Origin: Vitis vinifera | Lineage: Eukaryota > Streptophyta > Magnoliopsida > Vitales > Vitaceae | Assembly: GCF_030704535.1 (NCBI RefSeq) | Contig: NC_081812.1 | Location: forward strand, 21,551,501-21,615,500 | DNA length: 64,000 nt | Direction of reading: 5' to 3' | Part shown: positions 49,250-60,563 of the stretch, one piece after another | Position numbering within the stretch: the first letter of the stretch is position 1 | Layout: each line of letters opens with the position of its first letter | The notes under the pieces: generated by a model | Seen by the model: only the letters and a program-made list of their open reading frames with translations | Databases searched by the model: none | Told to the model about the DNA's origin: nothing | Translations under genes and position numbers: made by a program

Positions 49250-50620
49250 TCACCTTAAGTCATGATGGTTTATCACAGACTTTACAGAGAGCCGAGCTGA
49301 TAGAGAAGGAAGGAGAATGCGGAGGAGGGAATCGGGAGTTTATGGGAGCCTTTCGAAATACAAAATAGCGGGAATCATGGGAACGACGTCGTTTTCAATT
49401 ACCTGCTTTTCGGACTGCTTTTAGTTTCTCCTTGTAGCCTCGTAGGCGTGGGCACAGCAGCAGGTCACAGGTCACACCGCACCACCACCCCGCGCCTCCT
49501 CCGCGTAGACACACGCCATTATTGTCTTTTCTTGCAGAAAATGTTTTATCCGTACGCCACCGGCTCAAACGGTCACCGATTCACTGTTACTACCCTGCTC
49601 CGCTGCTCATACTCTCAACCCTGCTTCCCAACACGCGACCGCACGTGCGAGACTGAGTATCCGCTAATATGTATCCCACTTATTTTAAAATTATTTTTAT
49701 AATTTTTCATTTTTCTGTGTCAAATAAAAATTAAAATCTCAATATAATCCCGGTTTATACAATCTTAAAAAACCAATTTGATTCAATAGAAAAAGCTAAA
49801 TAGGTTCAATTTAGTTATAAAAATTGGTATCAACATCTTAGTTTTAACTAAATAAAAAATGTTTAATATTTTTTATTCAATCAAAAAACAAAAACATGAT
49901 ATTCTAAGCTCCAAATCAAATTAAAAATAAAATTTGTATCGGCTTTGGATCATAAAAAGAATTTAAAAACTATTTTAATATTTCCAACTTTCTTTTTATT
50001 TTTTTGTCTTTATCATATTTATTTTTTTCTAAAAAATCATTATTGATTATAGAAAGGAAATTTAAATTTCAAAAATATCTTTTTGTAAAGCCATACATCA
50101 CTTAGGAAAATTGTAATATTAATGGAAGTGTTGAAGTCAAAAAGGAGCTTTTGCACTGTAAAAAGGCTGCACCCAACTCAACCTCTGGACGTTAAGTTTG
50201 ATTAGTTTCTATCTTTGATGTTTATTAGGGACCTAATAATAAATAATAACATAAGTAGGTAAGAATATAAAATCATATTATAATAATATCACCGAAAAAA
50301 TGAAAAGGATAATAGCAATTGTAATGGTAGCAATAATCTCTCTAATGATTGGATCGTGTCTAGCACGCTCTTAGTCGGAGAGTAGGCGAGCCGCTACTTG
50401 AAAATGCTTTTGCACACGCGCGTTGCGTGGCACGAATTAAAACGACCGAGAGGGGAAAAGAAAACCTCACCCCAAATGACTGGAGAGTAGAAAATTACAG
50501 AGAGAGAGAGAGTCGTCTCGTATTCGCTTTTTATTTTTTAGGGGTTATCGTCTTCTTCCCCCAAAAGGCTCAAAAATCCTCTCTGCAAACCCCAATTCTT
50601 CCGATCACGATCGTCATTCA
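49250..50620. promoter_or_regulatory. Divergent intergenic region before WRC gene B
   Basis: Between the leader of the minus-strand gene (about 49350) and the WRC gene B start. GC-richer promoter-like blocks lie at both ends: 49375-49400 with ACGACGTCGTTTT and 49440-49520 on the left, 50340-50460 with GCACACGCGCG on the right. The middle (49.68-50.3 kb) is AT-rich. A GA repeat at about 50500-50513 lies in the WRC gene B leader. Confidence 0.45.
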
Positions 50621-52131
50621 ATGAGGATCAGAGGACGAGGGGCGCCTCCTCTGCCCTCGGATCTTCCATCGTCGCCACCGCCGTCGCAACTGCACCACGG
50701 CAACGACCAATCGGTGCAAAGTCCCGCTAGGAATCAATCTCCCCCTCCACCGGCTGACGATCGACGGACGTCAGATCTACGGGTTCAAACCGACGGATTG
50801 ATTTGCTCTGAGGGAGAAGGGGTCGGCGCCAAGAAGGTGAGCTCCAAGGTGCAATTCTTTTAATGAATCTTCGTAATTTCTGTGTGCTACTGTCGAAAAT
50901 GGTAGAGTTCGGTGTGCGCCCTGCGCACATTAGCTAATATCCCCCTTTTCTTTTTCATGAAACCGTGGTGCAACGATTTTTGTTATGACCTCGGCGGCAT
51001 GTGTATCGGCTTCTGTTGTAGGATCACGAAATCGGCGTCGGGGAAGAAGAAGGCGGTAGCGAGGAAATGGGATTGGCTTCTCCGTCTAATCGGAGGTAAC
51101 AATCGCTATCACTTCCCTGGAAAATTCGTGAATAATAGTATTTTCCTCCACTTTCTATCTATTTTTCTTCGTTTCTATTCGTCCGTGCAAGTATTATCCC
51201 ATGTATGTGTCCTTACCACTCTTAATGCTACTTCGTGCCATAACCATCCATCTCTCATTCCCAATCTTCGTCTCCTCTTTCATCTCCTCACCAACTTTCT
51301 TTTTTCAAGTAAGTCATTTATGCGTGTGCTATTATCTCACTCCATGGTGGTGCATGTTACCGCCATAGCACTCATTCCAGCTGTAATGCGCGTGTGTGTT
51401 GTGTTTACAGAAGCAGCAACAGCAGCCCCAGTCCAGAAACTTCAGCTGGTAAGCTCCACCTTTTCGTTTTTTCTTTCTTTTTTCATCTTTGGTGAATTTT
51501 GTTGCTGTTTCTGATTGTTACTGATTGTTTCAACGACTGAATTGGGTACTGGGCAGTGATGGAACACTGGCGTGAGGAAGATAGAGCAGTTCCACTGAAG
51601 AAGAGACGCGCAACATTCGAAATGGAAACCATGATGGAGATCAAAGATGAGAAGGCGAAGAAGAGGATGATGAGGGTCAGAAGGAATAGACCGAAGAAAT
51701 GGGTCGAGGAAGATGAAGGAGAAGAAAACGGAATGGCAAAGAATAACGGCAAAAAGGGACGGAGTGGAGCCGGGATAATACTTGAAGGATCGAGGTGCAG
51801 TCGCGTGAATGGAAGAGGGTGGAGGTGTCATCAACAGACCCTCGTCGGATACTCTCTGTGCGAGCATCATCTGGGGAAGGGAAGGCTGAAGAGCATGACT
51901 AGTGTCAAAAGCTCACCCCTGACTGCACCAGTGCTCCACAAACCCACGAAACCGGAAACCAATACAGAAGACGAGGAAGAAAGCGATGGGTATGAGGGAA
52001 CAATGGTGGCGAAAAAGGGCAAGAAGATTGGGGCGGTGAAGGCTCGGTCCATGAGTAGCTTGCTAGGCCAAACCGTGGCATCACCACTACCGGTAACCCT
52101 TCAACTCTCTAATGGCAACTGCGATATATAG
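50621..52131 (+). CDS. WRC-domain zinc-finger protein (copy B)
   Basis: Paralogue of the minus-strand WRC gene at 482-2200. Exons 50621-50836, 51022-51095, 51411-51448 and 51557-52131, all GT-AG and phase-consistent, give 300 residues. Exon 1 is Pro/Ser-rich after MRIRGRGAPP; exon 2 is acidic (GVGEEEGGSEE); exon 3 is a 38-nt serine-rich microexon. The final exon begins VMEHWREED and carries basic clusters (KKRR, KKWVEEDEGEE), the WRC core GSRCSRVNGRGWRC with CEHH, and the C-terminal AVKARSMSSLLGQ motif. No QLQ domain, so a WRC-only protein and not a growth-regulating factor. Likely nuclear by its basic patches. Role unknown; DNA binding is inferred from the WRC family. Confidence 0.88.
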
Positions 52132-54247
52132 CTGTAATGATGGTGTGATAATATAAAGTAATAGGGATAATGTGTTCGGTGTTTGTTGTCTGAAACCCCA
52201 ACTTCAACTCCATGGTAGGATAATGGATGAATGAATGAATGGAGACTGGTCTTTTAATTTTGCTTTGTTTCGTTTCTATTTTTAAATTCCTTGGAATGCT
52301 TGCACCAACTCCACATCTATGATACATTTGATTTTTCGTTTTTTTATTTTCCATCGGTTTACATTCCGGTAGGGACAAGGTTCAAAGTTTTGGAGGATTT
52401 TTCAGAATTATTATTATACATATATTTACTATATATTGTCTATTTAGCCATCTTTTATAGGAATTATTTTCTAAAGTTTAAAATGAATTCTTTTTTCTTT
52501 TTTTAACTAGTAATTTTAATAATTTTACTTTGTAAAACAAATTATAAATTTATTTTTAAATTAATATGGAGTTTAAATCCTATCAAACATAGAAAAGAGT
52601 GAAAATATGAAAATTTATATTATAGTAAAATCATGAACTATTTTTCTTAAAAGATAACAATATTGTTAGAGTATGTTATAAAATATTGATTTTGGTATAT
52701 AAATAATGATTAAAAGTACATAATAATATTTTAATGGCTAATCATATTTTATTTAAAATAAATTTCAAAACTAACAAATTATTAATTAAAAATACGTAAA
52801 TAAGCAATATATATATATATAGATTAAATATTCTAAACAAGTGTTGATTTTGCTATTAATTTGGTGAGGCTTTTAAATTATAAACTATTCTTGAAAATTT
52901 AATGGCTCAGTTCTTGGTTGATAAAAATTGTTATTCGAGTTGAAATTTGTTTATCTTTAAATTAAAATTTGAAATTTGAGTGAGAAAGTTCGAGGTAGAA
53001 GATGAACAGCTTATTATAGTACATTTCTTGAATCATTATCCATATATTTATAAATTTAATTGAATTGGTATTTTAATTTTGGGCTCATTAATTATTAAAT
53101 GTAATGCATCAAATCTTTTAGTTTTAATAAGATTGATTTTTGAATTATATAATTCTGTACATATTAATTTATTTATTTTTAATTTTGAATTTAAGAATTA
53201 TGTTATTTTCTAATATTAACTGAATCAATTTTTGAGTTACAATTTTTTTTTTTAAATAATTACAAATCTTATATATGCATGAAGCAATTGAAGGAGAAAT
53301 TTAGAAATGTTAAATTAAAAAAAAAACAATATGATTCATAATAACCAATTAATCTACAAATATTATTTATAAATTAAATCCTCGATATAAACTTTGAGGG
53401 GGTAATGTGCAAAATCTGCAATAAATTGAGGGATAAATTATATTAAACTTTTTTTAAAATTTGTTCTAAAATGTAATGTAGCTTAATATTTTTTTATAGT
53501 TGTAATATATATATATATACTCTTACAACTTTATTAGCTTTTTTAAATAAAGAATAAAAAGATTCAAAAATTTTAAATTTAAATAATTATATACGTGTAT
53601 AATTAAAATTAAGCAATAAAAGATTACATTTTTAGATTGAATTAGTATAAATTAGGTTAAATTTTATATCTTTTAAATTTATAAAAAAAATGATAAAAAC
53701 AAGGGGACTTTACTCTTTAATCTTTATCTTAAATAATAGTAATTAATCTTCTTTGAGATTCCCATTTTTTCATTTAATTAAACTTTTGAAAATATAAAAA
53801 TTATATTCATAAATTTATAATTAAACCAATCCCCGTCCACATAAAATTTAAATCGTAAAATAAAAATAAAATCAAGAATAAATAAAGTACCTCGAAGAGG
53901 AAAAATAAATCAACCTAAAAGGCAGTCCATAGTGGTTTCCATATTGTGGGCCCCAAATTTCTTTCTCTCTCAACTCACCTCTCCTTTGGATAAGCTCCTC
54001 CCCCAACAATTTCTCTCCCATTTTCGAAACCACCGAAAACATGGCCAAACAAATACGCACCGTATAGACCAAATATCCGAAACTAAAAGTTCTCAAACTC
54101 CCAACCTTCATATCATCTTTCCTTATCGGAAAACATGATTTTCTTAACCTTTTTCACTGACCCATCAGTCTAAACGCCTCGTCTCCCCCGATCGATTCAG
54201 TCTTTTCTCAAGAGGGTTTTGAGAAAGTGGAGAATTGATTCAAGAGA
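52132..54247. other. AT-rich spacer between WRC gene B and thioredoxin
   Basis: 3' UTR of WRC gene B, then about 1.4 kb of very AT-rich sequence with no structure I can name, including short TA runs (52808-52820 and 53505-53520). From about 53.93 kb the base composition rises, forming the thioredoxin promoter and leader (CT-rich at 53960-54010). Confidence 0.55.
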
Positions 54248-55553
54248 ATGTCTATTTTGGCTGCAAATACCCATATTGTGTACAGAGAAGTGCTTCTCAG
54301 AGACCCACAAAATCAGTTGTCTGGTGGTGGGAGTTGTTTGTTTTGGTCAAGGTCTCCTGGGTTTGGAGTTGATGGGAGAAGAGGAGAGTGGAGGAAGACG
54401 AAGAAGAGGGACTTTAGAGTAGAGGCTTTTTGGCCAGATATGACTAGACCCAATGTTATAGAGATGCAGCCCATCAAAGATTGTGACCAGCTTGATCAGA
54501 TTTTGGCCCGGGCTCAAGAGCTCCCCCAGCCTATCATCATTGATTGGTCTCTCTCCCTCTCTGTGAAAATGCTTCCCTTGTTGTCTGTTCATGGTTTTCT
54601 TATTTGGGTGTTTTTTGGAAGTGTTTTCACTTGTTTCTTGTTCTCATTTTCTGTTTGTAGGATGGCTGCTTGGTGTAGGAAATGCATATATTTGAAGCCT
54701 AAACTGGAAAAATTGGCAGCCGAGTATGATACCAAGTACAATCTCCCTCTGTCCTGCTCTCTTTCACTGTATTGTCAAACAACATGTATGATTTTGTGAC
54801 AGAATGTTCCCACATATCAAGCACTTTCAGCTGTGAAGATACTTTATATGTTGTACCACAAATTTCCCTTTCATGCTCACTAATAATTTGGCTATGGATT
54901 CTTTCTTTGATTGGCATAATCAATTAGAAGTGTTTGATAGTTGGTTATAGTTGTTCTTTTCATGCCATGCTCACTGTGATGTCCTACCTTGTCGGTAGAG
55001 TACTCCAGGTTCATATATGAAGTATGAGAATTGGCTTTCAAGGCATCAAATTATTAATGAACTGAATGGGAATCCTTGCTGATTTGAATCTGATGAGATC
55101 CAGATCATGCTTCATTTTAATCTTGATCATCTCTTTTAATTTTGGTGATAGAATCAAATTCTATAGTGTGGATGTCAACAACGTCTCGCAGGCCCTGGTG
55201 AAGCGCGGAAACATCACTGTATGTATCACAACCAACCATTAATTTCCGTTATTTTCACCAGCAATTCCATTATCTTCCTCATTTTTCTAGCAATATTCAA
55301 TAGTAATAACGGGTTGTATGGATGATGTATGCACAGAAAATGCCAACCATTCAGGTATATCCATCCTCTCAACCTTCACAATTTTCTGGAAAAAATTGAG
55401 TACGAATGATCAAAGCTGAACAAATAATCACAAGGGGTTGTGTTTTTGGTGCAGCTGTGGAAAGACGGGGAGATGAAAGCTGAAGTAATTGGAGGGCATA
55501 AAGCTTGGATTGTGATAGATGAAGTGAGAGAGATGATAAAAAAGTTTGTGTAA
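54248..55553 (+). CDS. WCRKC1: Plastid WCRKC-type thioredoxin (thioredoxin-like 3)
   Basis: Thioredoxin-fold protein with the atypical active site WCRKC (Trp104-Cys105-Arg-Lys-Cys108), the mark of the plant plastid WCRKC family. Exons 54248-54546, 54661-54735, 55152-55218, 55337-55354 and 55455-55553 give 185 residues. Residues 1 to about 65 are basic and Ser/Arg-containing, as in a chloroplast transit peptide. The domain follows: PIIIDW strand, MAAWCRKC site, [10 protein letters not shown] strand, cis-proline at Pro150 in KMPTIQLWKDG, then VIGGHKA and a terminal helix. Exon 4 is an 18-nt microexon coding KMPTIQ, which carries the cis-proline loop; skipping it would keep the frame but remove that loop. 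WCRKC1 (3-1) rather than WCRKC2 is my best reading, not proven. Confidence 0.92.
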
Positions 55554-55944
55554 TTTATGGTATACCATTACCCTTTTTACAGAGATCCATGTCTGTACAG
55601 TACAACACGTACTACTCATTCCATCTAGCCTTCCTTTAGAGTTAATCAAAGGAATACTTGTAGGCTATTATAATGGCCAAACAGTACGGGGTTCCCTGTT
55701 TTCCTGAGAAATCACTGCAGTAACTGACATGTAGCCTCAAACTGAAGTTAGGCAACCAAGAAAAGGCGGTGACCCACTTTCCAGGGAGGTTGAGGTTAAT
55801 ATCGACTTTAATAAAGGGGTGCTCAATTAATTTGGCAGGAAAAAGGAAAGAGAGAATTTCAATAATTCACTGGCGTTTTATGTAGGATGTTCACTAGTAT
55901 TTGTTACTAAACAAATAATAGTCTGCCCCTCTCTCAAATACAAC

Positions 55945-56026
55945 GTCGCTTTGGCCGAGTGGTTAAGGCGTGTGCCTGCTAAGTACATGGGGTTTCCCCG
56001 CGAGAGTTCGAATCTCTCAGGCGACG
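55945..56026 (+). tRNA. tRNA-Ser (anticodon GCU)
   Basis: 82-nt class II tRNA. The acceptor stem GTCGCTT pairs with AGGCGAC (one G-U) and the discriminator is G. The D arm is TGGCCGAGTGGTTAAGGC. The anticodon GCT (55978-55980) sits in CTGCTAA. A long variable arm (CATGGGGTTTCCCCGC) is typical of serine, followed by the T arm GAGAGTTCGAATCTCTC. The CCA end is not encoded, as usual in nuclear plant genes. A CAA motif just upstream and a TTTT run after the gene (56042-56045) fit RNA polymerase III transcription. Confidence 0.97.
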
Positions 56027-58909
56027 ATTCCTTTTGCCAAAATTTTTGACCGCACTTCAACACAAACACGCCCTTATATTTGCTTAATTACTTTAAGATA
56101 TAATTTTCCAAAATTTTCCTACCTCCCCAAACACAAACATTTCCTAGTAGCCTTTATATTTTCTAAGATAGTGTTTTTTTAATCTTATATTTTTACTCTT
56201 TTGTGGAACTTCCTAATAAGTTTGTGGAACTCTTTTGAAGTTATAAGCCATTCTCATCCCATGTGTGGTTCCGAAAAGTTTGAGAAAAAACGTGAGCCAA
56301 AAATAATAGAGGAAAAAAATAAAAAATAAATTTAAGATCAATTAAATATTTTTACATATTATTTTCAATTTTTTTTATATATTTAATTCTTTTATAAAAA
56401 TTAAATAATTTAAAACTATATAATTAAAAAAAATTAATTATAAAATTTATTTTCTTTAATATTTTTTGTATTTTCCAAAAAAGAAAAACTTTTTGACTTC
56501 CAAAAGTAATTTAATCCAAACATGGCCAGAATAAGTCACGGGCCAAACAATACTGGCTAATCCTGTGCATCCACTTTGTGGGTAAAATGGCTCCTGAGGC
56601 AGATTTCTGTTTCGAGAAGAGCTGCATACCGTCTCCTGAATTTGACAAGTAACACTTGTATTTACACTGGGCTGAAACCATGGTACCAAATGCTTCGAAC
56701 CTGCAAATATTTCGTCACTTTATACCTAAATCTCAGCCCATTATTTACCATACATTTAAATGGTGCAATCACAAATTCTGTGTGATAACAAAATGGAACC
56801 ATAGCCATTTTCATTTTTACAACCATGCAACATACTGTTACAATCAAATTCTGTAATTTACGAGATTCATGATATCTACTACAATGCCATCGTATTAACA
56901 ATTCTTCCCCTGCTTTCATCAGATGTTCTGGGCTCCAAGTAGATGGGTCATCTCTGGTCACTTCGCTGTAAGTAAACACTAAAAGAACATAAAATGAAAT
57001 ACAAAAGTATCAAAGATCACATACATACTCATTAATCTAAACAGCCTCCTCCATCATTCTGTTTGAACCAGTTAATCAACTTTTCCCTTCACAAAGAACA
57101 AAGCAAGCACCCCCACTTTGCTTTCTTGGAAGAATTTCAACCTATCCACACTCCCAGCAGAGTTATTGCTTATATACAGTTCCTGTGGTTAAAAACAAAC
57201 AACACGAAAATTCCAAAAATGCAGATGCAAGTAATTGGAGCACGAGCTTTTAGGTCAAGCAAGGGATGACTCATTAGCACTTAATGCTTACGAGTGTGAG
57301 GACATAAAACAATGGTGTATTTTACAACATGTAGCAAATAATTTACATGCCTGGATACATGATTACATGCTTGATGCTCTAGATGCACTACAGGCACACT
57401 GTTATTTTTGGTTATTGCAGTATGCACACTTCAACTAAACTGATTTCCATAAATGAGTCTCAAGTCTTTCCTTAATCACCCTTTCCCAAATGTTTGAAAC
57501 TACAAATGAATGTTAAATCCATATCATGAAAACGCCTCAGTTTGCTCATGTTTAGTTACTATTAAGTTTTTATTTATTTTCTTAATCTACACATGGTCAT
57601 TATGGTCTCGTTTTTTCCTTTTTCTTTTCTCAAATGGATCACCAATTACAAAGACTCTGCACCCCCCAAAAGATGCTTGTAATTTTTAACACTCCATTTT
57701 ATTTGGCACTTGTATTGACTGTGCCATTATAATCATCACACAACTTCGATACTTTGACACTCAGCTTTACCTTTTTCACCCATCTTTATACCCTCTCATA
57801 TGACCGTGAGGAAGTCCCCTCAGTAACCGCTTGACAGCAACCTAGGAGACTAGGACTACCTCCAGCAGTGAGAGTAACAAAAAGGCTTCATGGAGATTAC
57901 AAAAGCACTAACTTATAAACAAAATGCAAATTAACAAAGCCTAAATGTATCCTGTAAGATCATCCAACTACTCAGAAGCAAAAAGTTCCACTAAATTTCT
58001 AGCATGTCATTGATCACTGACAAGAGATGTCAAACAATATCTGAAAAGTCATATTCTCACCATGAAAATTTGGTATTGGAAAAAATTTCACCTTCAATGA
58101 ACTGCAACAGAAGCCTACAACTAAAGCCCTTTCAACTGTCACCATCCATGTTACACCATAACATATGAGTAAATCCCACAAAAGGGTTCCCAATCCTGAA
58201 AGATTTACCATGACAACTCTCCTGAACCAAAGTTTCAGCTCTATAGCTATAGGGTCATTAATTCTTTTATATAATAAACCGTGGTGATGGTGTTTCCGAG
58301 CCAGCATTATTGAGTCAAGTAGCCAGTTGAACACAAAGAAAATTGACCACATTATTTGGCCAAAAAACCCTGGTACCAAACAAGGGACCTAAACCATTAT
58401 AATTTAGAGATGTTACCACTGAATGAAAAAACATAAACCTAATAGGAATTTCCATCATGACCCAATGTAAGCACAAGCTCTTAGATGGCATAGGTCGTTT
58501 ACTGTGGAATTGACAACGACAAGAAGTAGCAAGACCATGATGATCATGTGTAACTACTATAATGAGATAAAGATCATGAGAATATTAATTTCAGAAATGA
58601 AGGTGTCTACAAGACAAATATAGAGACAATACCGACATGTAATAACATGCAGTAGGATAAAAAATAGATAGTAACATGAACTCAATAAGCCACACACTAT
58701 CTCACTCGTATCAAACCTTATTGGTTCCAACAGTGATTTTAGTTATTTCATAACATCAGAAGCATGACAATCAGTCTAGGGAAGACTTTTAACAAAATGG
58801 AGCAACAGAAAACTAGCATCCACAATTTTCCCAATGTAAAAGCAATTTCCAGATCCAAAACATGAAATTGATAGGATTCTACACTTAGTCTTTTCCATAA
58901 AAAAAAAAT
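56027..58909. other. Spacer between tRNA-Ser and AHA1
   Basis: No firm gene. An exon-like minus-strand segment at 57072-57182 (see findings) and an open frame at 56662-56979 look partly protein-like, but neither joins to a recognisable family. 56.25-56.5 kb is AT-rich. Sequence next to 58909 is the 3' UTR side of AHA1. Confidence 0.45.
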
Positions 58910-60161
58910 TCATATTCCAAAACCAAACACTGCTCTTATCTTGTGGAAAATGAGATCCCTCCACCCTCTTTCAGTGTTCTCTACCACTGTTGCATTCCCA
59001 TATCTGCATAATGAAATACCAAAGCAATCACAAACAGCCACAAGTCAGAATCACAGAGCCTTAGGAACAAAAACAGAACAAAATCAAAACAAGCCATCAA
59101 CAGAAACCAACCTATCTTCCTCAGGAATACCAGTCTGCGTCAGTTTAACAACAGTCAACCCCGGTTCAGGCTCATCAAAAGCAATTCGCACCTGCAACAT
59201 TGCAATAATCATTGAGCATTCATTCAGTATATAAATGTTTCTCAATCTTTCACCAAATTCAACTCAAATAACAAGGAACCCTGAACATTACGGTAGAATT
59301 AACACCATCAGGCCAGCTCCCAAACCTCCATTTCTGAACAATCAACTTCCCTTCAACCAACTCCATGTTCACCCCTGTGACCGATCCATCAAAAATGCTA
59401 ATCTCCCCACCGACCTCTTTGCTTATCTTCGCATTACTCTGCGTAAACCCTTTCCACCTATTCTCATCCATCATTATCTCAAACATATCTTTCGCCCTAC
59501 AACTGAACTTCTCCGTCAACGTTATTGTCTTGAACCCCTTCTTCTCCTCTTTCTTCACCTCTTTCTGCGCCCCAACATTTGACGCAGCCGCCGCAGACGA
59601 CACCGACGATTTAGCAGCGCTCCCAGGTGCCTTCTTCACCTCCAATTCATCCTTCGCCGGACCTCCCTTCGCCATGCTCTGCACATAAACCCTAACCTTT
59701 TCCAAAATCACGGGCTTCCCCTTTGCCACCATAGCCTCTTTCAACCTCTTCCCCAACGGTCCCTCGTCCTTCACCAAAATCTTCACCTCTGGGTCCTCAT
59801 CCGCATTCTCATCAGCTATATAGGGAATCTCCACAGTCCCATCGCATTTAATCACAGATTTGCCATCTGGGTCCTTGGCCTCACCCTCCCAAGAAAGCGT
59901 CAATGCGATTTCGTATCCAGGTATGATCTTCCCTTTCCTGACATTGACGTAGGCTTCCCCTTCAAGCTTTTCAAGGGTCTTGGTCTTGATGTACAGATTG
60001 CCTTCTCCGTCGAGAATGGTCAGCTCGGAGAGGAGCTTCGAGAGGAGAGTTCGAGACCATTCGAGACAGTTTTTCTCCGCCCAGTGCCAGTTATGGACGT
60101 TGGCGCCGTCGGGTCTGTCTTCAACGATCCACCGCTTGTCGCCTTCTCCGTACTTCGCCAT
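58910..60161 (-). CDS. AHA1: AHA1, activator of Hsp90 ATPase
   Basis: Cytosolic co-chaperone that binds Hsp90 and stimulates its ATPase. Exons 60161-59292, 59191-59112 and 59003-58910 give 347 residues, the usual length. The N-terminal AHSA1_N domain (about 15-155) includes the conserved NVHNWHW motif. A charged Ala/Ser/Lys linker (about 170-212, KSSVSSAAAASN, KKEEKKG) leads to the C-terminal AHSA1/START-like domain (about 213-340), with WKGFTQSNA, FDGSVTG, QKWRF, WPDGVNST, VRIAFDEPEPG and the typical end RAVFGFGI. The donor is placed after GVNST because that restores the conserved STVRI junction. It is divergent from the glycosylase gene with 402 bp between the start codons. Confidence 0.95.
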
Positions 60162-60563
60162 TGATGAGCTGAGGCCTAGGTTTGAGAGGGAAAGTTCTGG
60201 AGAGCTTTAGCTAGAGAAAGTATCGGAAGATTAGAGAGAGAGAGACGGAGAAAAAAATAGAGAAGGTGGGTGGAGGCTGCTCTGGAGGGTTCTGGTATGG
60301 AAGAATCTAGAATACTTGAGCTTTTGCCACCCTAAAATTGAGGAAATGAAATGGAAAAGTATTGGAAGGGGCACTAGTTTGACCCAGGCTTGGCCCAGCC
60401 CATACGGTTTCCAATTCAGCCCATGTATGATTAGGTTGGGCTGCGTTCTTTTAGGCCCATGAATAATCATCCGAGGGGTAACTTCAACTTGGGGGGGGGG
60501 GGGGGGGGGGGACACAATAAACAATGTGGCCAATTTTGATAAGCATAATTTGATAGAAGATCT
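60162..60563. promoter_or_regulatory. Divergent promoter shared by AHA1 and glycosylase
   Basis: 402 bp between two divergent ATGs. It contains several GGCCCA/TGGGCT elements (about 60390-60465: GGCCCAGCCCAT, CAGCCCATG, TTGGGCTG, AGGCCCATG), the site II type found in plant housekeeping promoters, and a run of 21 Gs (60491-60511) close to the glycosylase start. No TATA box is evident, in keeping with housekeeping use. Confidence 0.65.
60491..60511 (+). repeat. Homopolymer G21
   Basis: Twenty-one consecutive Gs, 52 nt before the glycosylase ATG. Exact length is uncertain because sequencing slips on such runs. Confidence 0.9.

Noticed and set aside
57235-57438. 67-codon plus-strand frame rich in Ala, Leu and His
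   Set aside because: No ATG start, no neighbouring exons and no recognised domain.
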